Source: Pachyseris speciosa
Taxonomy: Eukaryota; Cnidaria; Anthozoa; Scleractinia; Pachyseridae
Assembly: GCA_016490735.1 (NCBI GenBank)
Contig: JAEMWC010000164.1
Location: 1 to 64,000 of the forward strand
DNA: 64,000 nucleotides
Reading direction: 5' to 3'
The position numbers and the translations under genes were made by a program. This document shows positions 1 to 11,398 of this stretch, in pieces; positions within the stretch are counted from its first letter, which is position 1; each line of letters starts with the position of its first letter. The notes under the pieces are model-generated. The model saw nothing but the letters and a program-made list of their open reading frames with translations. It was not told where the DNA came from and ran no database searches.

Positions 1-589
1 TTCCATTTGAAATCAAGGACTCTTTTCGGTTTTGTAAAGACACACAGACACGAACGAGAGAAGTCACTTTCCAAGCACATGCCTCTCGCCGAAAGTCGAG
101 TTTGCCGATGCGTCTAACGTAATAGCTGTCTAGCTTTAGCTCTCCGAGTAATTAATAACAAGAAAACACATCCCGATGCTCTTTCTGGCGTGTCGAGATC
201 GTTTTCTCCTCAAATTTCACATTCTTGACACCGCGTGAAGAAACATCGACTTCGGCACCTCAACTAGATTGCAAGGAATCTTCCCAATTCATATCAATTA
301 CCGGTGTTGATTGATGTTTGTGTTATGGCTAAACGATGAGATGGTTCTGGAATACCATATGCTTCTGAAACTCGTTCGGTGAATTTATGATACTTGTCTC
401 GATCGTTCACAATTTTTTACTGAAACGAATAATCGCCGTATCTTTTGTAAGGGAGCCTTTTAAGGCTAATTCTTGTGGTATGTCACGGCCAGCAGACCCA
501 GCTTTTAATTTAAAGCTAAAGTGCATTGGCACATTAAAATGAAATTAAATGGCTGTGAGCCGTAACCTGACAGTTTATATTGTCGTAGT

Positions 590-1760
590 TATTCATGTTA
601 ATTCAAAGGAAAAGGACCCCTACTTTTCCTTATTTATATAAATGATATATCTAATAGCTCCAATCGATTTAAATTTTACTTGTTCGCAGATGATACTAAT
701 CTCTTATATGCTGATAAAATTAGTAAGCTGAACTCTTGTAACATGTATGATTGGTTAATCGCTAACAAGTGTATCTCTGAATATAAACAAATCGAACTTT
801 GTTATTTTTTCGGCCGAGACAGAAAAAAGCTGAATCAACGAAATAAATTTGAGAATGTTTGACCATCATACTAACAGTTATATTTCTTTAGAACGCAAGG
901 AATTTATTAAATACTTAGGTGTGCTTATTGATGAAACTCTTTGATGGGTCATCACATTGCTCAAATTGTTTCCAAAATAAGTAAATCAATTTGGCATTAT
1001 CTCTAGGTTAAGACATTTTGTGCCCTCTAAACCACATTTACAGGTCACTTATCCAGCCCTATCTGTTGTATGGTATAGTCGCGTGGGTCAAGCTGCAAAA
1101 ATTTATAGAGATAAGATTATAATTTCCTCAAAAACGAGCCCTTTGCTTAATGTATTTTGGTGACTACAGATCTCATGCAATCCCGTTTTTGTTTCTTCTC
1201 GTTTTCTTCCTATGGACATGTTTTACTTTAAATCAGTTGCCATTCTTGATGCATGACATATCCAATAACTTGGCACCTCCTAACATATCTAACTTATTTA
1301 CTTCCCAAGCTAATATTCATTCCTATGAGACAAGATCATCTTCAAGAGGCGACTATTTTTACGAAAAGTTCAAGATTAGAAATACAAAAAAAGGCTTTTT
1401 CAAGAAATGGTGTTAGAATCTGGAATAGCTTGTCTTTGAAGTGCGCCGGCTATCAAAACACAATTTTAAAAGTAAAATTCATGATCTCCTCCTCCAGAGA
1501 CTTGAAAAAATACGATGATTATATTGATCTGTGAAATTTATTAGCAAAACTATAAGACCTCAGCTTGTTCTGTTCTCTTGCCATATCTTAAATTTTGATG
1601 TATTTAATAATTTGTCTAGAATTTTGGATCTCTTGCTCTGTAAATCTTTTATTTATTTTACAATATGCGTATTTAACACTGCTCGCCCGACTAGTCTTTG
1701 CTAACTGCGGGGAGTGCACATTTCTGTAATATTATTTCATAAATAAAAAAAAAAGGTTAG
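590..1760 (+). mobile_element. Decayed 3' fragment of a CR1/L2-like LINE (copy A)
   Basis: Broken reading frames retain recognisable reverse transcriptase and tail pieces: LFADDTNLLYAD (the catalytic FADD motif, near 680) and a C-terminal stretch near 1260-1540 with NLFTSQANIHSYETRSS and AFSRNGVRIWNSL. The same motifs occur in the much better preserved LINE at 45530-47440, so the family is the same or close. Several frameshifts and stops separate the blocks, and the 5' half is missing. The fragment ends near an AT-rich (taaa-like) tail at about 1740-1755. It was present before the unit duplicated, because copy C carries it at 47690-48850 with fewer frameshifts. Confidence 0.75.
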
Positions 1761-2785
1761 GAAATGGAATGTGGATTTTTCTGTTATCTTTAACGTAACA
1801 CAAAGTGTAATACTTATTGAGATTGCGGAGAAGGTTGATTTAAAGAAACGTATTAGTTTTATTGTTATCTTCAACGTAAAGTAAGAGCCTGAAAGGAACA
1901 AACACAGAATTGACAGAAATGAAAGATAACATACTGATAAATGATTACTTATACAAGGTCTGAAGCTTTTTAGTGCACCAGTATTTTAAGCTACGCTCCT
2001 AACAATTTTGGCTGTGCGCCTAAATTTTTGTCAGTGCTCCTAGAAATTGACACCTGGTAGCACAAGTGCTCCAAAGCCAAATTAAAAGTAAACTTTGAGC
2101 CCTGGAATGGAGTCCTTAAAGTTCTGCATCTGTTAGATCACAGTGGAACGTTTTATGCAGCAGACGTTTAATTCTACATTCATCAAGCGTCACTGGTTTG
2201 AGCTACTTACAAGTACTCTAGCACAGCGATCCCTAAATACTTGCTTGTGAAGGCAAGAACTCACCAAGAATCTTGTAACAGAAATTTCTCCACAGCAACA
2301 CCTACCAGCTTTTTCTTTCCACTGTTACCGATTTTTCCAAATGAAATACCAGGATTATTCAAACTGTGCTTAGCCGCGAGGATGTTGGCGCCGAATTTGT
2401 CATTCGTTTGAAAATAGCAAGATGTTGCGTTACGACAATTTAATTGTCAAAGCAAAACAATTTTCCTTCGCTTTCCACGTTACTTTTTGCTTCTGTCTCA
2501 AAAGTACTAGAGAAAACATATCCGACCCTTCTCTCCAACACTGTTAACAGCGCACGGTAAAACTGGTTTCCAGATCACAAACTTTCAAAACCTGGGAACT
2601 GACGAGCGTCAATGAAATCATCAGCGTGCTATTTATAATTTACCATCTTTAATACCGTTCAATTCATGAGAAAATAGCTGAAAAAAAAAAAAAGCAAACA
2701 AGGTGCGACTTGAGAACCAAACACAAAAACTAGTACATAAATTAAATCGTTAATGTCGTTATTTGTAGTCTTATGCATGTAAAGT
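1761..2785. other. Non-coding stretch of the duplicated unit
   Basis: I see no credible ORF, splice-framed exon or RNA gene. The sequence is AT-rich and repeated in copy C (about 48850-49890) with small indels. It contains a phrase of short near-repeats around 1975-2060 ('gtgctcct', 'gtgcgcct', 'gtgcacc') that looks like decayed repeat sequence. Confidence 0.5.
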
Positions 2786-2788
2786 TAC

Positions 2789-3079
2789 TTAGAAACGGCT
2801 GAAGTCACAGTTGAAACCAACAGGAGCAAGAGTGCGGTAGTGGAAGATAAAGCACATCTCCGTCGCATTGTCAATGATCTTTTTCGAGGAATACTTGCCT
2901 ATGACCAGTGCCAGCAGTGTGTCCTCCATAGAATGATTTGAAATGTTGAGGTAGGGGCATGTGTCCTCTCTAGTGTTGCACATCGTACCTAAAGCCCCCC
3001 AGACTTTCCCCCTCCGCGGTGCTGGCGTGGCGTGGCATTTATGAGATTCTTCAGTGTTCATTGCACAGTTGGCGTTCAT
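2789..3079 (-). pseudogene. Penelope-like GIY-YIG nuclease remnant (copy A)
   Basis: The minus-strand frame reads CPYLNISNHSMEDTLLALV and then FHYRTLAPVGFNCDFSRF before a stop. That is the pattern of the end of a GIY-YIG endonuclease domain in Penelope-like elements: a His-Ser block, a helix, then an 'LRTLxPxGLNxDF' tail. Copy C keeps the upstream part in another frame, with VYIGENGRRLADLFREH, which is the GIY-YIG core. In copy A that core has been replaced by unrelated sequence. The piece is short and frameshifted, so it is a dead remnant. The alternative is a host GIY-YIG gene fragment; the repeat-rich setting favours a transposon. Confidence 0.5.
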
Positions 3080-5160
3080 GTTTGTGGTACCGGTTAAAGT
3101 TAATTTAACATAATTATCAAAGTCCTTTTAACTGACAGCTGATACAAGGTATTTCAGATCCGCTTAAGAACCAGCTGTCGCATTTGCTTCAACCGCAACG
3201 CTCAAAAACCGACAAACTCACTCGCTTTGCATGGTGTACTCGGCTGATTGAACCCTATCAGACTCTATCAGTGATAAATTTCAGAACTACTGAGAAAAAA
3301 AGATGCATTGTGTTGTTCATTCTAACGACATCTGTGTTCATTGTTAACCGTTTTGGCACTAACTGCCGGTGTTGGAGGACAGCCAACAAGAACCGTTACC
3401 ACTGAGTCAAGTTTTGTCTTTAAAGAGATAAGACAACACAAATCCTAGTCCTCATTTGCCCTGCTGAAATGTTAACAGACACGACGCGTCAGGCTATTTT
3501 GTTGCTATAAAGTATATTTCTTTTGATGATTCCTTTAAGTACATGAACAGGAGCGAAAACTGGAACTTGTGTAAAACCTTTCATCTCTCAGGTGATCCAC
3601 AACTAACTTCTCCTTACAATATTAGAATACTTACAGCATACAAGAACATAGGAAATGATCAGCAGATATGAATCTTCAGTTTGATGCTTAAAACATAGAA
3701 TTTCTCCTCACTTTATGACATACAAAATATAGGGAGATTGGAAAGAAGATTATATATGTTGACATTAGGGCTAAAAAGATTTTTTAAAGCCTCTCAAAGA
3801 TCATCCAAATGGTAAATCATTGGCTAGGTACACCCACATGCTCGTAACAGCTCAGCTGTTGTAACTACGCAGGGCCGGAAAATTGTTGGCTTTGCTTGAG
3901 AAACGTGTGATTTTGGAAGCAAAAGGCCTTTAAGTCTTGAAAGCTATTGAAAAACAACTTTGATGACGTAGCACTCGGCCATACTTGCAAGCGAAAGTTG
4001 GTTTTTTTAAATTCTAAAAGAAAAAAAAGGAAGAAGAAGAAGAAGAAGAGGAAGACGACGACGATGACGACCACACGACGAAGAAGAAAGATGCCTGTCA
4101 CCAAAGGGAGACATTTGCCGCAAAATACTTATCTGTCAATATACAGCTGCCAAAGAATCGTATGCCTAAACAGTTTCTTTTTTAATTTAAAAACCTTTTA
4201 GAAACCACTAAACTTTAAACCATCCTTTACACAACAATTTTTGTAAGTTTTCTTTAACCGTAAAATTTTCGTGATCATAGATGTCGAAATATATCGTCAG
4301 TTATATCAATAAACACTTCTGTTCTGTTTGTTTTTCCATGTGCGTTTCATAAAGTTCTTTATAACCCTTTTAACCTGCTCTTTATATTTTCCACGTTCTG
4401 AAGTTATTTAAAATAATCTTAGGCAAAAACTAAAGATCTCTGGTAGCATTTGTTTTAAAAGAGAGAGATTCTAAATTTTGTTGTCGAAAAAGTAAAAACC
4501 AAACTAACAAAGCTATTTTAAGGGACGGAGTTGGTGCAAGGCCATCTTCTCTAGAAATTGAATTTGAACAACTTGAGAATTCTATCTTGTATGAACTTAA
4601 CCGTGGACACGTGTTTCCTTCAGTAAATGATTTTTACTCCAGTCATCCTTTGCTGTTGCAAGCCAAGGGTAACGTAGACTTTGTGCACTGACAGTTCTAG
4701 CTTCCAACACAAAAATTCACCACAAGAAAGCACGCAGAAAAATCGTTCTTAATTCGTCAAAAATGATTACATAAATAAGAAAAGTCATCCGACAACTTTA
4801 TCATGGTTGTTTAATTGCACAATAAAGCTAATTCACTGACGCCAAAAACAAGCAGAAAATAAAGATGGCTTTATATCTACGGAGAGATCAGTATCTCTTT
4901 AAAACAATAAAATATTTTTTATACCAGATAAGTCTGTTACTTTGCTATTTAGCTTAAAATTTATTCTAAATGTTTGCTTCTCGGCTAAAAATGGAACACG
5001 CTTGCCATCGACACGTAAGCACGTAAGCACGTTAGAATAAAGCTGTGAAAACATACTTCAAACGCAAAATTGAATTTGTTTTGCTTGATTGCCCTCAGAT
5101 TTGCCCACGCTCAGCTGTATTTGTCGTTCACGCCAATCACTACCAACCATCCCCACTTTA
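3080..5160. other. Non-coding stretch upstream of peptide gene A
   Basis: No supported gene. Positions 3588-3945 are repeated at 11479-11835, which marks the tandem duplication. Positions 4017-4093 are a GAA/GAC microsatellite. The rest (4100-5160) is AT-rich and highly similar to 29375-30430 and 50940-51940, which fits an upstream/promoter region kept in all three copies. Short ORFs of 73-84 codons here are chance or poly-Lys from the microsatellite. Confidence 0.5.
4017..4093. repeat. GAA/GAC microsatellite: empty target site of the recombinase elements
   Basis: A run of AAG/GAA triplets passes into GAC triplets and back to GAA. The homologous microsatellite in copy B is split at 12350/29350 by the 17 kb tandem of tyrosine-recombinase elements. 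In copy C it is uninterrupted (50850-50935). A and C therefore show the pre-insertion state, although exact bases are uncertain because the tract varies in length. Confidence 0.75.
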
Positions 5161-5166
5161 AGTCTG

Positions 5167-5175
5167 CATAAAAAG
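5167..5175 (+). promoter_or_regulatory. TATA-like box of peptide gene A
   Basis: CATAAAAAG lies about 100 nt upstream of the ATG at 5273, and the transcript would start near 5195-5200. It is conserved at 30439 and about 52016. A good splice donor (GAG|GTAAAG near 5212) lies between it and the ATG, so an alternative 5' UTR splice is possible. Confidence 0.35.
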
Positions 5176-5272
5176 AACAGCAAGTTCCACATTTGCACCA
5201 TTTCGCTCGAGGTAAAGTTGCATCGTGTTCCTCCACGTATACGGAAAACAAGACATCACCGGATTCAGAACC

Positions 5273-5503
5273 ATGAAGTTGATCCTTGCACTAATTTTTG
5301 TCGTTCTGACGACTGTAGTGTACGCCAACCCTTTGGCTGAAGATTTTGCAGATGGCGAGAAGAGCGAGGGGAACGTCCAGCTTAACGATGACGCTAAAGA
5401 GTTGAGTGATGATGACGACGACGAATCCCTCGAAGATGATGATGATGATGATGATAATGACTACAACGAAAACGACGCCTACGCACGCCGCGGAGGAAAG
5501 CCG
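5273..5503 (+). CDS. Secreted acidic peptide precursor, exon with signal peptide (copy A)
   Basis: The ATG in context ACCATGAAG opens an 18-residue hydrophobic signal peptide (MKLILALIFVVLTTVVYA). A strongly acidic segment follows, with a run of Asp near residues 59-66, then a dibasic RR (about residues 73-74) and GGKP. The layout (signal, acidic pro-segment, dibasic cleavage site, start of a basic mature peptide) is that of processed secretory peptides such as antimicrobial or neuropeptide precursors. I cannot identify the family. The exon ends at AAGCCG|GTAGGA, a plausible phase-0 donor, so the mature peptide would be mostly encoded by a downstream exon that I could not locate with confidence. 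If the frame is read through, it gives a further tail of about 40 residues with no clear features. A candidate last exon is 10526-10549 (IQKSRVE, stop), very weak. The Asp run is coded by GAT/GAC repeats and varies between copies. Confidence 0.6.
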
Positions 5504-6230
5504 GTAGGAAATCAACCGTTGAATTCAAGAAATTTTGCGTTAATTGTCATTGCGAATCGTTACTGCGTAGCTCTGAGCTAATGTAACTCTTTTAAATGAC
5601 GATGACCCTTGGTTTTCTTTTGGTAAATCACTTTCTCTTCGGAATATCAGCATGAAATATCACTCGTACTTTCTCTTTGAATTGAACTATTTAGTATTAA
5701 TGTATTATGGAGAAATTTCCCTGTCAGTGTCATAAGATATCCCATTGGCCAATAACAATAGTAATAATATACTCAAAAAACTTACTCAATTCTAATTGGC
5801 TAAAAAAGCAGTGCAGTTTTGCTGTGACACAGTGCAAAAACATGTAACACCAGTGTAAAGTTGTAACACAGTGCAATTACAAATGTATTTTGATTGGTTT
5901 AGAGACAGTAGAAATTTGAATTAGCCAATCAAATCGTAGCTGTTTCTATAGCAACAAGTTCGCGGTAAGTTTGAACCGCGTTAAAAAATTGTGAAAACAT
6001 AAAAAAATGGCGACGTTTTGAGAATGTTTTCTTTCGCAGAGGAGCTGAAAACAGCATTAAAAACGAGCACAGCGCGGAAAACACTGCTTTTTGGCTGTGT
6101 TTTTTGAGAAAGTGATGTCTAGAGAAGGGAATTACCGACGAAATCGAAAGCGGAGCCGTTGAACTTAAGCTTATATAACACTTTGCTCAAGCCAAGCCGC
6201 CAAGAAAACAATAGCAAACAAGACAAAGAT
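5504..6230. other. Presumed intron/downstream sequence of peptide gene A
   Basis: No gene seen. AT-rich, conserved in copies B (30781-31500) and C (52350-53080). It contains several short near-repeats ('acagtgcaa', 'attggcta') at 5740-5940. Confidence 0.45.
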
Positions 6231-6304
6231 TCAAATGAAGAATGATCATCGCAGTTGTGAACGCAATTTATGCAATTGCGAAAAGAAGCCTGAAAAAAAA
6301 TTCA

Positions 6305-6352
6305 GGACTTTAACAGGGTTTGAACCCGTGACCTCGCGATTACCGGTGCGAT

Positions 6353-6378
<26 letters not shown>
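6305..6378 (-). repeat. tRNA-Thr-like sequence (SINE head or tRNA pseudogene)
   Basis: Read on the minus strand this is a 74-nt tRNA shape: acceptor GGCTTCA pairing with TGAAGTC-like 3' sequence (here TAAAGTC), A box TAGCTCAGTTGG, B box GGTTCAAACCC, and loop CCGGTAA with a GGT (Thr) anticodon. The anticodon stem pairs badly and position 33 is not T, so it is unlikely to be a working tRNA. The same head recurs about 252 bp later and in copies B and C with the same flank (tgacgttgggagcaggtca), so it belongs to a tandem tRNA-derived repeat. Confidence 0.65.
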
Positions 6379-6393
<15 letters not shown>

Positions 6394-6557
6394 AGGTCAA
6401 TTGTGGGTTCATATGTTCCCGTGAAAGAAATGAGTGTGAATGCGTATATGAAATAAATCATACATAAACTGCGGAAATGAAATCAAATGAAGAATGATCA
6501 TCGCAGTTGTGAACGCAATTTATGCAGTTGCGAAAAGAAGCCTGAAAAAAAAATTCA

Positions 6558-6625
6558 GGACTTCAACGGGGAGCCCGTGACCTCGCGATTACCGGTGCGA
6601 TGCTCTAACGGACTGAGCTATAAAG
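6558..6625 (-). repeat. Second tRNA-Thr-like repeat, split by a LINE
   Basis: The same tRNA-like head as at 6305-6378, at a 252-bp period. It is cut after TATAAAG (6619-6625) by the LINE that ends at 8490. The remaining flank resumes at 8491 with the duplicated TATAAAG. The equivalent repeat in copy B (31837-31910) is unbroken. Confidence 0.7.
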
Positions 6626-8490
6626 TGCCTATCGTCATTGGAGATATAAAGTTCAAGGTGCAATAAAAACAGAAAAACACCACTACTATCAGAAAAAGGT
6701 TGCTGAGATCGATCATGTGAATCCCGCGAAATGGTGGAGGGAAATATAGAAGCTAGCTGGCCAGGAGCAGGAGCAGGGGTGGTACCATCAGTTCCTTGAT
6801 AAAGACACAGATATCAAGCGTTTAGCAAATAAGATCAATAGCTATTTTGTTGGATTGACTGACCATTTCCAACCTCTGTGCCAAGGAGTGCCCCCGCTAT
6901 CTGTTCCTGATGAATTATTAATTTCAGAGTATGAGGCATACAAGTCCTTGTCCTCACTTCAGACATCGAAAGCAGTTGGCCCTGACAACATACCTAATCG
7001 GCTCCTGACAGATTTTGCCTTGGAGTTAGCCCCCTCGTTTGTGACATTTACAACCAATCTCTAAGGGAAGGGTACATACCAGCTCTTCTGAAATCGTCTA
7101 TTGTTACACCTATCCCTAAAGTGTCTCCACCCGGACTTATTGAACAAGATCTACGACCTATATCTCTTACCTGTACCGTGGCAAAAGTTATGGAGGGCTT
7201 TACCTGTTCCAGACTCCTACCCCAGTTGGAAGGTAAGATCGACCCTTGTCAGTTCTCCCGTAAGGGGCATTCTACGACAGATGCCCTTATATATATGCTT
7301 CAAGCGATCTACGAGGCAATTGATAGTGGTGAGGCGTCGGCTCGGATTTTCTTCGCAGATTTGATTTTGGGGTTTGATTTGATTGATCATTCAATATTGA
7401 TGCAAGAACTTGCAGATCTTGAAGTTCACCCAGTCCTCTTATCTTGGATTGCGGCATTCTTGACATACCGGAAGCAAGCAGTTAGAATCGGAAGAACTCT
7501 GTCAGACTGGTTAACACTAAAAGGAGGAGTGCCCCAAGGAACTAAATTGGGTGTGATCCTCTTTACGGTGATGACAAATAAACTGCTGTCTGACTGGCGG
7601 CTGTGCATCAAATACGTCGATGATACCAGTGCTCTCGAAATAATTCCAAGGAACTCCCCTAGCTTACTTCATGTTGTGGCCTCAGACATTCACAATTTCG
7701 CCATTGCTCATAATATGAGACTCAACCCAACCAAGTGTAAAGAAATGCATATTAATTTCTTACGCAACTCTAATTGTCTCATTAACCCGATAATAATTGG
7801 CGGCAATGTCATCGAGCGTGTCAATACCTATAAGATCTTAGAAGTTATTATGGACAATGACCTGAAATGGAACTGTCACGTTGATTACATTATTAAGAAA
7901 GCTTGTAAGAAGTTATACTCCCTTAGAGTTTTGCACAGAGCCCGGGTGAGCCAACCCAACATCTTGAGGATATACCTTAGCACAATTCGGCCAGTTTTAG
8001 AGTATGCTTTACCAGTCTGGCAGGGCATCCCTGCTTACCTGTCCGAAGCCATAGAGCGAGTGCAAAAAAGGGCGCTTAACATAATCTACCCCGAGGCAGA
8101 GTCATATGCTCATGCCTTACAGTTAGGTAAACTAGATAGGTTGAATGATAGAAGAGTACACTTGTGCTACAAATATATGGCGAAAATGAAGTCCCCCAGC
8201 CATCCTCTGCACCACCTGCTTCCCAGCCCACTCCTAGACGCGTCCAACTACACCTTGAGGCAGAGAGCACAAAAGTATTATCTTTTCCGGAACATGCAGG
8301 TCTGTAGGACAAAGAAAGCGGAGGACTTTTTTACATTTAAATATTTTAAGTGATTCAATTGTTACTATCATTGTTATAACTGTAAATTATTATATTTTAG
8401 ATAATGGTTGCCTTACATTGTAAATATACTCGATAATTCAGTTCTTTTTACTGCAAGAGAGTTTTATTAATAAACTAATTTTATAAATTT
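6626..8490 (+). mobile_element. 5'-truncated CR1/L2-type LINE with target-site duplication
   Basis: The insertion is bounded by direct repeats TATAAAG (6619-6625 and 8491-8497). It encodes a reverse transcriptase, lacks an endonuclease region, and ends in an ATTTTATAA-type short tandem tail (8470-8490), typical of CR1/L2-like elements. Copy B has the empty site (31900-31910), so insertion happened after the A/B duplication. Confidence 0.85.
6855..8353 (+). pseudogene. LINE reverse transcriptase, one frameshift
   Basis: Two overlapping frames form one reverse transcriptase. The first (6855-about 7050) carries AVGPDNIPNRLL, the conserved start of the RT domain. After a frameshift near 7050 the second runs to 8353, with DLRPISLT, FFADLILGFDLIDHS (the first catalytic Asp region), GGVPQGTKLG and the YVDD catalytic motif, then a C-terminal extension with ALPVWQGIPAYL and RAL. 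The product copies element RNA at the nicked target site. The intact 410-codon second frame suggests a fairly recent insertion, but the truncated 5' end and the frameshift make it non-autonomous. Clade by eye: CR1/L2 group. Confidence 0.8.
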
Positions 8491-8597
8491 TATAAAGCCA
8501 CTGACGTTGGGAGCAGGTCAATTTTGGGTTCATATGTTCCCGTGAAAGAAATGAGTGTGAATGCGTATATGAAATAAATCATACATGAACTGCGGAA

Positions 8598-8785
8598 ATG
8601 AAATCAAATGAAGAATGATCATCGCAGTTGTGAACGCAATTTATGCAATTGCGAAAAGAAGCCTGAAGAAATTCAGAACTTCATCTTCAGGCTTCTTTTC
8701 GCAATTGCATAAATTGCGTTCACAACTGCGATGATCATTCTTCATTTGATTTCATTTCCGCAGTTCATGTATGATTTATTTCTGT
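8598..8785. repeat. Fold-back palindrome of the SINE flank
   Basis: The SINE flank (gaagaatgatcatcgcagtt ... gcgaaaagaagcctgaag) is followed, after about 20 nt, by its reverse complement, giving arms of about 80 bp. A partly decayed version lies at 32030-32165 in copy B. In copy C the right arm is deleted: after 'cttcaggcttcc' the sequence jumps to a downstream block (about 53420). Confidence 0.8.
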
Positions 8786-10220
8786 ATCATACAGATTATT
8801 TTGGAAGCGATACAAACCCTTACCTGCAATGCGGTGCAATTTCTGATCCCTTTCAGCGGTTTTCGATTGAGCGTGGAAAGTAGTTTTGCGTTTTCTTATG
8901 TTTTACTTTACTTCGCTCTGTGATTCATCGACAAAACTCGCCCCACTTTCGCAACCAAAAAGAGGGAATCTCGCCTTGCACGCATGCATTTCCCAGCGCT
9001 TGGTACCAGTTACATATTACGTGTTCATCGACTTGTTTGCATTTGTTGTGATTGGCCAGTGTAATTACAGTAGTTTTGGTTTTACGACACTCAGTTAAGA
9101 ACCGCTCTATGCCTATGACAAAGGATAGTTTTGGCGTCGCACGGTCTGTATGTCTGTGACCTTCTTGATCCTTCACTTGTCAAGGAAACGTTCGGAGTCC
9201 CGACATGTGCAAGGCCGCAGAAATTTTTTCCCGAGTAATTTCTTGACTTTTTTTTTCTCTCTTATCGTAGACGGGGTGTAAAAGAAGGCTTGCATTGTGC
9301 GTGGTGAGAAGCAGGAGGAACCCGTTAAGGCTTGCAAGGTGCTATAGAGCGTTCAGGAAATGCCGCAAGGGATTGTTCGAATGAGTTTCGTATGATGTCT
9401 TGTTCGGCTTTGTGTTGACAACCCAAGGAATGGTTATTGGTAAATAAAATTGATTAGTGTCAAGAACGTTGTCTAGCTCTTTTCTGTTCATCGGCTTTAT
9501 ATTCTGGGCTACAATGTTCAAATACACATACAGGCGTTGTTTGGCCTAGGTTTGTAGCAAGAAGGAATAATACTGTCAAAGGAGTATTTCGGACACAGAC
9601 CGTAGGATGCTTAATCATCACCGTATGACCCCAGCATTATGTCCCCATTTTTACAGTGAGTGTCTCCGCTGGTAAAAAAAACAGTGTGCCATTAAGGTTG
9701 CACTTTGTCCGTCCGACCGATCTTCCTGATAAACAGATCCGCTGTGTTAAATTAATAGACACTCCCAGGGGATCGGACGCTTAGTTTTGGGGTGGTGGAT
9801 AGGGTATTTGGGGCTAAATACGACTAAATAAGAGAAAAAATGGAAATAACAGACTTGTTGCCTCTAAGTTGTTTTGTTATTGACACTAGTGCAAAGAGTC
9901 TAAATGAAAAAGAAAAGCTTTATTGGCAACGGAGAAAGTCCTGATAAATCCATTTCCTCGCTCAAAAATATCCGCATTCCTATTTCCACAGATTTGTACA
10001 GCCAAAAAAAAAAAATTCAAGAAGTTGTCTGTGATGCACACAAAATACCTTTCAGTGTGGCTTACATGACATATCTACCCGCACAAGGTCTCTTGGTATT
10101 GATTATTAAAAGCTAGTGCTGTTTTCATCGCCTGAGAAAATTAACAATTAGATTATGAGCTTGAGATTTCTATCGCGTTATAGCTGATGACGGCGCAGCC
10201 TTAAGGGCAGCCCGAATTGC
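8786..10220. other. Non-coding stretch of the duplicated unit
   Basis: No supported gene. Short ORFs (for example 8886-9098 plus, 9342-9527 minus) are present in copy B as well, but there they change length through indels. That argues against coding constraint. Copies B (32175-33650) and C (53420-57410, interrupted) carry the same sequence. Confidence 0.45.
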
Positions 10221-10289
10221 AAACCTCGTTCCCGGGCCTCTCCTCTTCCCGCCCCCAGAGCGAGAGAGTGACCCTGGGAACGAGGTTGC
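10221..10289. repeat. Short hairpin repeat (MITE-like), copy A
   Basis: Left arm 'aacctcgttcccgggcc' and right arm 'accctgggaacgaggttgc' form a near-perfect inverted repeat around a pyrimidine-rich loop. Copies at 33659-33728 and 57413-57480. I recall this hairpin family as common in cnidarian genomes; that is memory, not a search. Confidence 0.6.
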
Positions 10290-10576
10290 TCGAATCAGCT
10301 ATCACGATGCAAATTGCAAATCAATGCTCACCATAAATACCCTTGTCTAAATCGCAATAGATGAATTCAGGTCGCTTACTTCCGTAGAAAGAAAGAAGGA
10401 AAGGACCAAGCAATTGCATTAAAAACCTCGTGTTTCTAAGACAAATAGAAAAGGGGGCGTTTATTTACTGAGAGTTTATCAGGCTGGGGCGGTTATGAAA
10501 TGATAATTGGTTATCGTTATTTCAGATCCAGAAATCCCGAGTAGAATAATTGTTTTATTCTTTTATTTAACGAAAA

Positions 10577-10688
10577 ATGGTGAAAGAAAGGAATCCAGAG
10601 AAAGAGGAAACCGGGGCAAAGTTGACTGAATTCGATGAAACTAGCCGAGTAGAACGTGGAAGCTTCACTTCTGAAACTGTTGCAAATG
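10577..10688 (+). CDS. Possible short exon (unassigned)
   Basis: The ATG in context AAAAATGG opens a hydrophilic, charged frame (MVKERNPEKEETGAKLTEF and onward) that reaches a possible donor (AAATG|GTCAGT) at 10688. The amino-acid composition looks more protein-like than the surrounding sequence, and the frame is open in B (34011) and C (57765). However, the copies are so similar overall that this is weak support. Directly upstream, CAG|ATCCAGAAA...TAA (10526-10549) could be a last exon of the peptide gene. I do not recognise a family. Confidence 0.2.
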
Positions 10689-10742
10689 GTCAGTGGCTTC
10701 GTAAAAAATATTTTAATCATATCTTAACCCTTTCCATCCCAT

Positions 10743-10760
10743 CCACGCATATATGCGTGG
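10743..10760. repeat. 18-bp perfect palindrome
   Basis: CCACGCATATATGCGTGG is perfectly self-complementary and is retained in copies B (about 34177) and C (about 57932). It could be a small cruciform or a symmetric binding site. Confidence 0.6.
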
Positions 10761-11240
10761 AAAATACATACATACATTTATTTCTTGTTTAAATAATGTC
10801 AGAACGTCATAATAATGTGTGAATAGCACCAATTGGTGTCTTTTACAACTATTACAGCCAAAAAATACCGACTACAATACCCGATTTTTGCTGCATAGCA
10901 CTGTTTGTTTGGCAACAAACCACAAAATACCATTCTTTTGACCAAAGAACAGCATCAAAAATTACACATTTTCGTTGTCAACCTTTTAATAAGAGAAACA
11001 TTGCCTAAAAATCAAAATTATACATTTACAGCGAACCTTAAGGTCAGACCCTGGTATCTGGATGGAAATTGTCCTCTCACTATTTCTGCGAACCATGCTT
11101 TAGCCATTTTATTGGAGCCAGTCTCGCGTATCTCAAGCTGCCTTTTTCACGCCCCAAAAGAATTCTGGGAGATTCAACTATTCCACGGGCATAGAAGCCT
11201 ACCATTTCCTATTTCAAAGTTAAGAATTTGTTCATGCTTA

Positions 11241-11398
11241 GCGTGCATATATCGAGTTGTGGATGCAGGCGGGAAGTTTGGAGAGCACGACAAATGCGTA
11301 AGAGTAGCTCGAGGCGCAGCCGAGAGCAACTCTAGCTTTTTGAGTGCTCTCCAAACTTGCCAAGAGCATCCACAACTCGATATACGCACAGCTAAAAG
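11241..11398. repeat. Hairpin MITE-like repeat, copy A
   Basis: Arms 'tatcgagttgtggatgc...ttggagagcac' and 'gtgctctccaaactt...gcatccacaactcgata' are reverse complements. The loop contains 'ctcgaggcgcagccgagag', itself partly palindromic. Copies at 34674-34822 and 58440-58590. The 178-codon ORF running through here (10905-11441) is explained by this repeat and is not called as a gene. Confidence 0.7.

Noticed and set aside
3947..4201. Lys-rich ORFs in GAA repeats (also 12190-12411 and 50755-51018)
   Set aside because: Microsatellite translations that change length between copies.
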